The notes below the pieces were generated by a model. That model saw only the letters and a list, made by a program, of their open reading frames with translations. It was not told the origin of the DNA and did no database searches. This document shows positions 11,301 through 21,472 of a stretch of DNA of 64,000 nt, in pieces. The translations under genes were made by a program, and so were the position numbers. The DNA comes from Pegea sp. RAD2-039 (taxonomy: Eukaryota; Chordata; Thaliacea; Salpida; Salpidae): contig JAQGEQ010000084.1 in the NCBI GenBank assembly GCA_034620365.1, positions 1 through 64,000 of the forward strand, written 5' to 3'. Each line of letters opens with the position of its first letter. Position 1 is the stretch's first letter.

Positions 11301-12979
11301 ATTTGAAGTTTAAATAATATCATCAAAATCTTGAAATGATAGCAACAGCGACGTCTAGCGGAAATAAACTTACTGCTCTGTTGTGTTTTGACAAAAGCGA
11401 GCTGGGTTATTTGAATTGTGGAATGAAGTTTCCTTGCATCTGTTGAACTTGCAAAGTTTTTATTCACAATATCCAGCTGAAACAACTCCATCAAACACAA
11501 ATTCAATTTGTTAAACATCAAACTTACATTGAGTAGCTGGAGGTCGTTTCGAGGGTCATAGAACAAGAGATGACCACGCTTGCCGTTAGTGGCAAACAAA
11601 TTTGAGACTGGATCACATTTGATACCGCAGGGTAGATCTAGATGTTCAAAATTATTAGATAAAAGCTTCAAATAAACGAAATAAACCTGTCGAAGTCGCA
11701 GTAAAACCCTCAATCACTTGCTTGATTGTGTTGTAGCTGGTAATTATCTTAATAGCTGTGATGAAAATGATGAAAAAAAAAGATGAATAAAAGTTCTAGA
11801 TATCTCACAATTATCTGCATGAGCTACTGCGCGAATGGTGTTATCAGATGCGACTGTTATATGACGAATTTCATCGATTCGTGGAATAAAAAACGGTTTT
11901 CCGTCATTCCAGTGGACCAAAACACCTTCATGTCCACCAGAGAAGAAACTGCTGCCCAGTGACGACCATTCGAGCGCTAGAACTTGGCGAGAATGCCAGT
12001 GGATGGGATTATGTGAAGCAACAGTTGAATTTGTTAGAGCAAACCTGTTGTAGGATGGTTAGGGTTGGTTATTTTGATAGTTACAACTTACCAGTCGGTT
12101 ATTTTACCAGATAAATGACCAACGAGGCAGCGATCTTGTGTTGGATGACAAGACACACTTGTAATTTTTGTTAGCTCTTTCGGCATCCTATATCTGATCA
12201 AAACCAAATTATTTTAGGTTATTTTTTGGTTTAGATGTATTACTTATATTTCTCTTTTCCAATTTCAATAAAATAGAAGTAATGAGAGCTCGCTATCACA
12301 AAGAAACGTTCTCCAAATGAAACCAAGGGTCGTTTTATTCGCAGTTTAGGAGAAACAGCTTTTAAATCTATCACTTCTTCTTCAGAACTACCAACTTCAA
12401 GTTCAAAGCTTTTCATTTGACAATCAGCTGAAATATTTAAGATGTTTTTTTTTGCATTTCAAATTTCATTTAAACAACCTCCATTGTTAATAAAAGTCAG
12501 CAGAAAAACGCTCTTTTCGAAAACTTTGCTTGTACCAATGTGGTACAAAGGAGTTTCGAGCTTATAAGTAAACAGTAAAACCCCGTCTTCATAATCCCAA
12601 CGTTTCACTGTCTTGTCCAAAGAACATGAAAGTATCTGGAAATGAAAGTTTAAATTACAAAGTTTGTTGTAAAGTGAAAATAAACCTGAATCTTAATTAT
12701 TGGATGATGGGCAACTGATGTAACTTCTTTTGAATGACCTTTTAGGAGTTGATAACATTGTCCAGTTTCAACAGAAAATATTTTGATGTTTGATAGGCAA
12801 GGACAGATGACAAACCTACATCAGATTAAAATCTTATTGACTCAGAAGTTTAAGAAAGCAAATAACTTTTTTATCAGAACAAACCTTTGATCTAAACTGA
12901 TTAAGGGTTTATATTTGACAAAATTTGAACCGCCAACCTTCGAAACCACTAACTCATCACCTTTGTCTTTAACAGTCAT
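8313..12979 (-). CDS. WDR75: WD repeat protein 75 (UTP17), ribosome biogenesis
   Basis: Nucleolar t-UTP/SSU processome protein needed for pre-rRNA transcription and processing. Seventeen exons join in phase to 783 residues (human about 830): 12979-12885, 12815-12686, 12635-12479, 12427-12244, 12193-12092, 12044-11809, 11755-11687, 11637-11528, 11476-11374, 11288-11201, 11143-11010, 10963-10792, 10742-10558, 9048-8903, 8853-8674, 8619-8498, 8451-8313. Seen: WD-type blocks such as SCSLDKTVKRWDYE, FFSGGHEGVLVHW and TASEDGLAKVW, NRSQ-like KRSQLYIVSD, and the C-terminal SHVLPPVKTLADKF helix region followed by an acidic tail. A 1.5-kb intron (9049-10557) contains a complete gene on the other strand. 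TTTTTCTTTCTAG, ending at 13005 and 25 bases before the ATG, is a strong acceptor with no upstream exon seen. Confidence 0.93.
9158..9172 (+). promoter_or_regulatory. candidate trans-splice acceptor, Cys-rich copy A
   Basis: TTTGATTTATTTCAG ends thirteen bases before the ATG at 9185, with no upstream exon in sight. A polypyrimidine-AG acceptor this close to the start is what SL addition requires. Confidence 0.45.
9185..10471 (+). CDS. Cys-rich type I membrane protein with TSP1-like motifs, copy A (nested in WDR75 intron)
   Basis: I do not recognise a named family. Five exons: 9185-9277, 9331-9501, 9552-9752, 9800-9917, 9981-10471, giving 357 residues. The 63-base intron 9918-9980 is in frame and could be retained. 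Seen: a hydrophobic signal sequence (about 8-21), WLPWQEC (34-40) and VWDVWEDC (196-203), which resemble the W-x-x-W-x-x-C start of thrombospondin type 1 repeats, about two dozen cysteines, a Thr/Gln/Glu-rich stalk (238-295), one transmembrane helix (about 306-331) and a Lys-rich cytoplasmic tail. The paralogue at 15666-18292 has the same five-exon plan and phases. TTTATTTCAG ends at 9172, thirteen bases before the ATG. It probably acts at the cell surface; ligand unknown. Confidence 0.8.
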
Positions 12980-13004
12980 ATTTAATAAAAGTTATTTTAC
13001 AAGT

Positions 13005-13020
13005 CTAGAAAGAAAAACTA
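13005..13020 (-). promoter_or_regulatory. candidate trans-splice acceptor, WDR75
   Basis: On the minus strand TTAGTTTTTCTTTCTAG, 25 bases before the ATG and inside the 185-base spacer after UFD1. This is the arrangement expected for a downstream gene of a trans-spliced operon. Confidence 0.5.
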
Positions 13021-13164
13021 ATAGATGTTTAAATTCGAATGAATTGTTGAAAATATTGTTGAAAGGATGAAACATACAGAACTTTTTTTTTAGTATAAAT
13101 CAATACTGAAAGAAAAAATGACAATAATAAGAAACAAACTTTTTGTTTACAACAAATAAATTGT

Positions 13165-14097
13165 TCAATTTCTTCTTTTTCTCAAAACCTTCCCTTCTCC
13201 TTTAAAAGCCTCAAATAATGGTTCCTCATTTTCCTCAACTTTACCAGGCGGTGGACTATTTCGGATAAAAGCCAATTTTCCAAACTTCCAATTTAGGTTC
13301 GGGACACCCCTTGGTACACATTTCAAGTCAACGTCACCTGATTCTCCTTTCAAATACTTTTTTTTTCCATCTAATCGATAACCAATTCCACTAAACGCTG
13401 AAAAGCTCATTTGATTTTTCATATACTCTTCCATTTGCTGTCTATTTTCATAACTTCCCATCGCCATTTCTTCAGCTTCTTTAACTTGAGGGACGTTTTT
13501 TGGGTATTCATACCCGATTGGTGTTTCAAAATCAAGGTTTAAGTCACACTCAACGATGCTAACAGCATCTGCAGGCTTCAATTCTTTCACACAAAGATCA
13601 TATTGAGTGTTATTATAGTGAATTGCAACTATATCACCTTTTGTAAGACATGAAAAATTACGAAGAGCATTTTCAAGAACAGCTTTAGGATTACTAATCT
13701 CAAGAAAGAGGGACGATTGTGGTTGAAACTTTGCATATGTAGCAATTGGTAAGGTACAGTTTTCAACATGTAGCTTGTCACCCTCATTTAATAATAGGTT
13801 TTGCATCATCCAATAAGGTAGGTAGACAACTCCTTCATCAGCTACAAACTCTAATACCCCACAATGAGTTTGATAATTATTCATTTTTACATTTGTAAGT
13901 TTAAACATCATAGGATAAGTAATATGAAGACGAGTTAGTTGGTCTAATGCTGAAGGTGGCATTAAAATTTTTCCACCTTTCTTTACATCTTCACTTTTTG
14001 TGTCACTCAATGCACCAAAACTGCTCGAGTAACATTTGTAAGTATTCATAAACTTACGTTGAAGAAAATGGTTTTGAAGAAAATCTAAACCAAGCAT
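13165..14097 (-). CDS. UFD1: ubiquitin fusion degradation protein 1, conserved copy
   Basis: Cofactor of p97/VCP with NPL4 in ER-associated and nuclear protein extraction. Intronless, 310 residues (human 307) from the ATG at 14097; the open frame continues upstream, but only this Met fits the family start. Seen: GGKILMPPSALDQL (41-54), LEFVADEG, YWMMQNLLL, FLEISNPKAVLENALRNF, the first SHP motif FSAFSGIG (232-239), LDGKKK, VPNLNWKFGKLAFIRN and the second SHP motif FEAFKGEG (295-302). It is therefore the copy with a full set of binding motifs. Its stop lies 185 bases from the WDR75 ATG on the same strand, an operon-like spacing. Confidence 0.95.
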   Translation of the reverse strand: MLGLDFLQNHFLQRKFMNTYKCYSSSFGALSDTKSEDVKKGGKILMPPSALDQLTRLHITYPMMFKLTNVKMNNYQTHCGVLEFVADEGVVYLPYWMMQNLLLNEGDKLHVENCTLPIATYAKFQPQSSLFLEISNPKAVLENALRNFSCLTKGDIVAIHYNNTQYDLCVKELKPADAVSIVECDLNLDFETPIGYEYPKNVPQVKEAEEMAMGSYENRQQMEEYMKNQMSFSAFSGIGYRLDGKKKYLKGESGDVDLKCVPRGVPNLNWKFGKLAFIRNSPPPGKVEENEEPLFEAFKGEGKVLRKRRN

Positions 14098-15222
14098 GTT
14101 TATCAGCTTAAAGAGAATAGAAACTGGAAGAAGTTTTATGATTAATGTTTGTTTTAGATTTCTCTTTTTTAATGTAAAAATTATTAAAATTATTATTAAA
14201 CATAAATTGAAGATTATCAATTAATTATTTAAATTTATTTAATATAAATTACTAAAATAAATATAATTATATAAACTCAAATATCAAAAGATATTTTGCC
14301 TAAAAACATTTTTTGTATATAAATCTTATATTTTAATATTTATAAATTTTGCATATACAGACCAACTACAAAAAGTTATAAAGTATAAGAAAAATAAAAT
14401 CTTCTCATTTATCACCTACAGAACTACTTATAAGCATCAATTTTTCTATAAAATGCTACAAAAATATATCAAAAAAACTAAAATTATTTTAAAATATTTA
14501 GTTGATAGATTATTAATACAAAAATTATATTTCAATTGTGAAAGTTAGTTGTTATAAGAAAATTTAATATAAAGTTTATAAAACTTATTTTTTCAATTAA
14601 ATAAAATTTTATTATAGAATAAAAAAACCTACCAAAGTTGTAAAATATTTTTTAAGATATAAAATAAATCAGAGTTTCATTATTTCTATTCTAGATTATT
14701 ATAATTTATTTTCTGTTTTAAATTTCCAAAAGTTAACTGAAAATTTAAAGTAAAAATTAGATAAAACTTTTTGTGAAAAATAAAAAGTTACTTAAATCTA
14801 GAATCTATAAAATGATTATCCTTACAAAGTTAAGAATTGAAGAACATGAATAAAATAATTTCTGTATTCAAATTGAAAACTATTACTTTGAACTTAAAAC
14901 TAAAAAATTTAACAAATATAAATAATATTTAATATTATAAAACTAAATATATAAAAATATAAATATAACTTTACATTTATAAAGCTTAAAACATGAATAA
15001 AATTTAGACCAAAAAATGTCTGAAACCTAGAACCTGGCATACGATAATCTCGGAAAAGGGGATGTCCAAAAAAAAGCAGAAATATTTTAAGTTTTTATAT
15101 TTCAACTATAAAACACTTAATAATTTAAAAAATATTTCAATTATTAAAATCTTGTTCAAATCTTGTTCAAATCTTTTCTATCTAGATTTTATTTTGTTAT
15201 TTTACTTTCATGGCTGCAGATG

Positions 15223-15275
15223 ATAAATTATACAGCTCTTGTAGCAAACAAAACCAATATGAGCTGAAAGATAAT
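15223..15275. repeat. dispersed repeat fragment (partner at 16940-17020)
   Basis: Contains CAGCTCTTGTAGCAAACAAA, and further on ...GATAATGAAAAG. The sequence at 16966-17020 contains CAGCTCTTATAGCAAACAAA and ...GATAATTGAAAAG in the same order. The two flank copy B of the Cys-rich gene and part of it. Confidence 0.45.
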
Positions 15276-15404
15276 GAAAAGTAAGAGAGTAGTAGAGATA
15301 GTTTATTGATTAGCTGCTAATTTATTATTATGATCTGCAACTGCGATTGTTATTGTTTTAGAAGTAAAGAAATAAATCGAGACAGGAAACCTTGAATTTT
15401 TTGA

Positions 15405-15500
15405 CCGGTATCCCTGTCTCAGGTCACTAAAGAGTGGGGTTAGCTCAGCGTACGCTGCATTTCACTAAATTCAAAGCGAATGCGTAGGTAGAAAGGAAGC
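15405..15500 (+). repeat. SINE-like element, family B
   Basis: Carries CTGTCTCAGGTCAC, then AAAGAGTGGGGTTAGCTCAG (TAGCTCAG resembles a tRNA A box), then TTCAAAGCGAATGCG. Related order and sequence occur at 28057-28190 (minus) and 61575-61655 (plus). Ends are not defined and no target-site duplication was found. Confidence 0.5.
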
Positions 15501-15665
15501 TCAGCCGATAGAAAAATAAATTTGAACAAAAAGTTGCAAAGTTTCAGCAGAGCTCAAATACGAAACTTTTTAATTGTTGGTTCATAAAAATGTTTAATGA
15601 AATGCTCAAAATTTAACTTTGATATAAAGAGCTTTTAATTAGCCAGTTGTTTAAACGAAAGTTTA

Positions 15666-18292
15666 TTAGCTAAGAACCACGTTACTGTGTAAAAATTCCT
15701 CATCAGTTGGCGAATGCTGAATTTCATGAGCGTCTTTCCGCACTGATCGCTTCTTTTTACGTCGACAAAAACAAAAAAAGCAAAAAATAAAAGATTCGAG
15801 AAAACTGATAAAAGCTATCAACAAGATTGTGATAAGTGTACAACTAAACACGTGATGGCAGTCTTGATGAACAGCATCACGACAAGGAACTCGGCAATTG
15901 TTGTTTGAGTCAAAAGTGCATTCATCTGAACAACTTTCAATTTCCAACTTTTGATTATTACAGTTTGTCAAACACTTTCTTTGATGAACTAACTTGCCTT
16001 CTAGACAAAAACATTCCGTCCAATTACTCCAGGCTTAAGATAAAAATAAACCTGATTAAGGAGCAGCACAATATCTCTTAGTTTGAATTTCAGTTACCTT
16101 TAGCAGTCAACAAGGATGTACTTCTTGAACAATCACTTGGTTTACATTTAGTTGATTCAACAATTGAGTTTTTATCTTCTGAAGCGTTAATCTTACAGAT
16201 TTTATTTAAAGTCCCGCCATAGAGACAATGTTTTCTTTTAATCTAAACCAATTATTTTTATTCAATTACTTTTTAAGAAAGGCATTTTCTAAACCTTTGT
16301 GTCTCCATTTGAACAAGTTGTACAGTTTTGTATCACTTCCCAATCACTGTAAGAGCCGTTACATGTTTCATAAGGAGAACACATCATAGTTTCTTTCATT
16401 TGGCAATAATCAGTTGCTTTACAGTACACCATTCTTGTTTTTTCATAAGTTTTACACCCTTTTGATTCACAACTAGGCCATTTACTCTCTGTCTAAATTA
16501 ATTTTTTATCCATTTATTTAAGCGTAGCAAGTGTTACGACAAAAATTTTAATTACAGAATATCAATTTGTTTTTAAACATAATAAAGACGTCTAAATTTA
16601 TTCTATTTGAATAAGGTAAGTGTCCATTAGGAGTAATCTCCTATTTTTTTCAATCAAACGTAAAATGAAACGCGACAAAGTTATTCGGTAGCTTTGAAAG
16701 CGTATAAAAAATGCTTTAGTCGCCTAAGTGATATGGCCAAAGTTTTGCTTGAAGAGTTATTAATGTTTATATGAACGTAGCCAAGACCTTTAAATTTATT
16801 CTATTTGAATAAGGTAAGTGTCTATCAGGACTAATCTCCTATCTTTTTCAATCAAACATAAAATGAAACGCGACAAAATTATTAAAAACTCTAAAAGTGT
16901 GTAAAAGTCACTATAGTCACCCATGTGTTAATTATGCAACACGTGGCTGCGAGTTAGAGCTTCTGCAGCTCTTATAGCAAACAAAAACCAAATATTACGA
17001 GCGAAGAGATAATTGAAAAGTTTTAGTATCACTATAGACAAATTACATGTAATTTATAATAAATAAATAAAAGATAAAAAGATAGATTTTATATTTCTTC
17101 TTTGTATATATTTTTGTGAAACTAAATATATTCTCCTTTTTTTTAATTTTTTATTAATAATTGTGTTTTTTTAACCTAATTTTTTAAACTTGTTTTTCTC
17201 TGTTGTCATATTGTTTGATTTTTTATATGCATCTATGAGTAAAATGAATAAACTCAAGTAAATATTTACCCAGATCCCACTTGGGCAGCTGAAACAACCA
17301 AACAATTCTTGTATATATTTGCCTTTATAATTAACGCCACATGAGATATTTATTGATATATTCGTCTGTGAAGTACATTTATGAAACCTTTTTTGCCAAC
17401 AAATTTCTTCCTCATCAGTCACTGAAAAATCGTAAAGTTCTTCACATTCAGTCCAGTTTAGCCAGTTTGACTAAAATGTAGAAAAAAGTTGAAAGAAATA
17501 AATGATTATTTCATCAACATTTGATAATCAAGTCTTTAATCATATAATTTTTTAAATCAATAAATAGATTAATTGATAAACTTTTTAGACATTATTTTTG
17601 CGAATGTATGTTAACGGGAGGTGCTCTCTTCAAACACCCTTCTTTGCATTTACTGAAATAAATTAATTTATTTTTACTAAAACACGGTAGTATACTTGAT
17701 AATCAAACTGATTTATGACTGATTTATCTTATTAATTTAACATGTTTTATTTTTTTAAAGACTTTTCTTTAAGCTTAATTTTAGATGAATTAAAAATTGC
17801 ACAGGAAATTAATTAGTTCTTTACAAACATCAATACAACAGTTTAAGTCTGACTAAAAGAAATTCTCACATAACTTTTTGGGTTTTAAAACATTCTTTGA
17901 AAGTTTTATTACAAATTAGTTTACTAAAAACTTGTGTATACAAACTAATCAAAAAGTTTGTAGTAAAATTAGTTGTAAGCTCCAAAAATTTATTCTAATG
18001 ACAACTTTTTTAAAAATAAATTTAAAAAATTTCCAGTTTAAAGAAAATGAAAAAAGTTAAAGGAAAGAAGAAAAAAATCCTGAAATATTATAACTAGAAT
18101 TATTTTTTAAAGACATGACAGAGAATAACTAAATTTATTTAAAATTAATTTTAGACTTTTATAAGTAAAACAACTTACCTCATTCGTCAGAAAGTTTCTA
18201 TTGATTTCAGATTCCTGGTTTTTGATGCATTTTATAAAAACAAATAAAATAAAACAGATCTCTAAAAAGTGAAAATTCTTCATTAAGAACAT
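15666..18292 (-). CDS. Cys-rich type I membrane protein with TSP1-like motifs, copy B
   Basis: Paralogue of the gene at 9185-10471. Five exons: 18292-18179, 17470-17270, 16492-16295, 16242-16098, 16033-15666, giving 341 residues with the same phases (0,0,0,1). Seen: an N-terminal hydrophobic signal segment, WLNWTEC and WSNWTEC in the positions of copy A's WLPWQEC and WDVWEDC, the shared CNGSYSDWEVIQNC block (CNGTYEDWTMIKNC in copy A), a single transmembrane helix near the C terminus and a basic tail. The stalk is much shorter than in copy A. The 777-base second intron holds two SL RNA units in antisense. The family is unrecognised; surface receptor or adhesion protein is only an inference. 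Confidence 0.78.
16600..16651 (+). ncRNA. SL RNA gene copy inside intron of the Cys-rich gene
   Basis: Leader ATTCTATTTGAATAAG at 16600-16615 is followed by GTAAGTGTCC, an intact AGGAG-TAAT-CTCCT hairpin and TATTTTTTTC. The surrounding sequence matches the array unit through the GCTTTGAAAGCG and TTGCTTGAAGAG segments. Orientation is opposite to the array at 1-1697. By sequence it could be functional. Confidence 0.72.
16798..16849 (+). ncRNA. second SL RNA copy, probably degenerate
   Basis: Leader ATTCTATTTGAATAAG at 16798-16813 begins exactly 198 bases after the previous one. GTAAGTGTC is intact, but the hairpin is broken (AGGAC against CTCCT) and the U run is interrupted (TATCTTTTTC). Homology fades after about 16885. 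Possibly a dead copy. Confidence 0.6.
16940..17020. repeat. dispersed repeat fragment (partner at 15223-15275)
   Basis: Shares CAGCTCTTATAGCAAACAAA and the following AACCAAAT...GATAATTGAAAAG with 15226-15280, allowing substitutions. It lies in the same intron as the two SL RNA copies. Confidence 0.4.
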
Positions 18293-19702
18293 TTTATTAT
18301 TAATACAGTTTGAAATTACTGGTATATCTAAAACGGATGTTGCAATCCCACATAATAGAAAAAGTTAATAGAAAAATATTTGTAAAGCAAATTGCTTAGA
18401 TATTTGTTTTAATCCATAAACTGCTAAATTTAAGTATGCCTGAGACTAAAACCTGAAAAATAAAACTAATTGTTAATTAGTTAGTTAATTAATTAACTTT
18501 ATTACGGTAATTAATTAGTTAATGCAAAAAAATAGAATAAACAAAAGATATGTTGTTGAGAATTGTTGATCAGAAGATGAAGATCAGAATACAAATATCA
18601 TAAGATGAAGATCAGAATACAAAGATCAGAAGACGAAGATCAGAAGATAAAGACCAGAAGATAAAGATCAAGAGATGAAGATCAGAAGATAAGGATTAAA
18701 AGATGAAGATCAGAAGATAAGGATTAAAAGATGAAGATCAGAAGATGAAGATTAGATCATGAAGTTACCATTTAAAAACCATTTCTGCTGCTGGTGGATT
18801 ATTATAACAAAGAGCTGTAAGAGCTTCTGTGGATTTAATTTCGATTATTTTCCTAGAAGGCATCATTAAAACACAAAGAGAATGTAATTTCCATTTGGTT
18901 TAAACCAATTAATAATAAATTGATAAATCTATAATATAGTTGCTTCACCCAATCTCATTAACATCCTAAAATTTGTCTCTTTTGACTTAGTTTTGCTGGA
19001 CAACAAGTTTAGCTTCTTATTGATCTTCAAGTAGAAATATAAAATAATTTCACAAAGTTGTTATTAGTTAGATAAATAGAACAAAAACCTTCGAGCTTCA
19101 GACTTTTCTAAAACACTATTTTGTTTTCTGAAGATTTGTCCCTAAAGGTACATTTAAATTTTTTTTATTTGTTTTTAATTTTTCTCCGGGTAAAAAAGAA
19201 TTAAAAAATTGAGAAGAAATAGAAGATGGAAGACCTTCTACAAATATTTATCAAATTTGATTTGTTTTTAAAAAAACGTAAAACTTTTTTTTTTACATTT
19301 CAAAATTTCAGCTAAAAAGATTTTCAAAAGAAAAAAATTCAATTTTTTGTTTTTTATTTATTTTAAGCGCAAAAAAATATTGAATAAAAATTTTTTACAA
19401 ATAAATTGCAAACCGTAAAAGAAGGAAGAAGAAGTGGTAAAGATCTTTTTGTTAATCTTCAGAAAGATATTTGATAAAAAAAATTATCAAATTTGTTGAA
19501 TCATTAAAAAGACTTGAAGTTTTGAAAGCTTCAAAAGTAACAAATTTTTGATTTATTAGTTTGTTAAGAGCTTTATTAGAAAAATATTCAAAAAAATTAT
19601 CTAAAATTAAAGAAATAATCGGAAAATTTTGACTATGTTGGTTTTTTATAGATCAAAACCAACTGACAATAAAATAAATAATTTATTTCGTCGAAAACTT
19701 GC
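18293..19702. other. intergenic with a simple-sequence stretch
   Basis: Between the Cys-rich gene and ZIP9. It holds the GATCAGAAGAT-type minisatellite described separately, TTAATTAG palindromes near 18475-18520 and long A/T runs. No gene found. Confidence 0.5.
18567..18770 (+). repeat. minisatellite of AGATGAAGATCAGA units
   Basis: Degenerate tandem copies of GATGAAGATCAGAA. Part of it has a longer period of about 29 bases (AGATAAGGATTAAA alternating with AGATGAAGATCAG). Purine-rich on the plus strand. Confidence 0.75.
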
Positions 19703-21472
19703 TCAGCCATGGCTGTGGCCAAGGTTCAGGACAAGAGGAAACAAAGACCCCGTGATTAAAACCACAAGTTCAAAAATATTCAGCTTTCCGCTTCCGGCTT
19801 TCTCACTTGAGTGAGTAATTTCCGGTAAAATATGAACTGTAGCGACATATAAGAAGGTTCCAGCTGAGAATAACATCGCGATCCCTGTTGCATTTGCGTC
19901 TTCAAGGAATTGTCGATCATTCTGTCGATCACAACTTCGTTGAAAGCAATTTGTGAAGAAATTAAATGTCTTTAACCTGATTTAAAAACAAGTAAGTAAT
20001 GATGGCTAGGAGTGGTGCTGCTAGTGCAAACGCCAAAATGTGTTTTTTAGCTTTTCTCGGTTCTAAACCTTCATGTATAAGATACGAGGATAGTCCAAAT
20101 GCGGCTGGTGCCTGAAAATATTGTCACAAAATTGAAGAAAATGGAAAAAAAAGTTTACTTTGTGTAACATAATGGCAAGAAAAACAATCAATTGGAGATC
20201 TTGTCTGTCTGTGCTTGCGGCAGCACCTAAAGCCACGCCATCGGCGGCAGCGTGTACGACTAAACCGATCGTTGCGGTTTGTGTTTTCGACTTTGAGTCG
20301 CTACTCTGGCAACGCGCAATTCCCACTTTACTTTGATTCAATTCATCTGTAATAGATCAGTTAGAATAATCGAAACTTGTAGATGATGAAAAGACCTAGA
20401 CGAATTTCTGGTGAGTGAACGTGGTGTGTAGAACCTCCAATCTGATCAACAATCAACATAAAGACAAAACCTAGAAGAAGAGAGATGCCAACGACATGAT
20501 GAGGAGATTTTTGATGGTGTGCTTCTTCAACTTCTGGATCTTTTTAGTAAACAACAAAAAAGTAAATAAATCAGAGGTGATGAAAGTCCAAAGTTTACAA
20601 AGTTGTTGTTTAAACAAAAAAATCTAAAAAGTTGTTGAATTGATCAAAATTTATGGATTACTAAAACATTTAAAAAATTTTCTTATAATTTAAAACTTTT
20701 GATTGGTTGATAAGGTTGATTGATTTCTTAATTTAAAAATCAAATAGTTGAAAACGATTAAGTTGTTAAAAATTGACATCAAAAAAACATCGGCAAAAAC
20801 ACCTTTAATTTTAAGATTCGTTGATTTTTCAACATCAGTATTTTCAGATTCTACAACAGCTATAATATAAAAGTAATTATTAAATATTATCACCTGAATA
20901 TAGAAAGCTAATATCAAATATTCATGAAATACAAAATTAATAAAATATTTGTAAATTACAAACTGTTTCAACTTTTAATATCAATATCTAACTTATATAT
21001 TATTTCAGAATATAAATATTTTAAGCTCATTTATCAATCTAAACCTTTTTTATTTAGATCAACAAGAGGAGGAGGAGGTTGATGTGGATGATGATGATAC
21101 ATTGTCTCAACTCCCTCTGGTATAATCACAACTAAAGCTGTTCCAACTAACAACCCAGCACCAAAAATTGTCAATAATTGAACAGTTCTCTGTTCATAAA
21201 AGGTTTTCTCATAAAATTTATCAACTAATTATTTGTTTATATATTTTTCTCTCTATTCTAACAAATGCTAGGTTTTATTGGAGTTTTTACAGTTCAAGAC
21301 GAACTCAATTAATATTTAATTCAGTTGTTGAGTCCTTTTATTATCATGGTTGCAGATGTTAATGAACTTTTTATACCTGCGATAAAGAAAATGCCATGGG
21401 AATCCACCCAAACAAGACACAACCAACAAACATTGCGATTGAAAGTCCAACGATACTCAAAAAGTCTGACAT
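19703..21472 (-). CDS. SLC39A9: zinc transporter ZIP9
   Basis: ZIP-family transporter moving zinc into the cytosol from the Golgi/trans-Golgi or cell surface. Seven exons join in phase: 21472-21377, 21189-21045, 20859-20803, 20539-20396, 20346-20159, 20111-19977, 19921-19703, giving 327 residues (human 307). Seen: the start [11 protein letters not shown], the [10 protein letters not shown] and IIPEGV helix, a His-rich loop (YHHHPHQ), [12 protein letters not shown], the signature helix [14 protein letters not shown] with metal-binding His/Asp, MLHKAPAAFGL, and the last helices to GHSHG. No upstream acceptor is obvious, so it may be a conventionally started mRNA. Confidence 0.95.

Larger units (their letters stand above)
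14098..15665. other. intergenic, AT-rich, with a SINE-like fragment
   Basis: Mostly very AT-rich sequence without open frames of note. From 15405 the composition rises in GC where a tRNA-like dispersed repeat is found. At 15223-15275 there is a stretch related to 16940-17020. No gene seen. Confidence 0.5.

Noticed and set aside
17600..17660. Short Cys-containing exon-like stretch in intron 1 of Cys-rich copy B (minus)
   Set aside because: An acceptor is present, but no usable donor, and copy A has no counterpart.
20690..20971. 93-codon minus-strand frame within ZIP9
   Set aside because: Only 20803-20859 is a real exon of ZIP9; the rest is intron read through.
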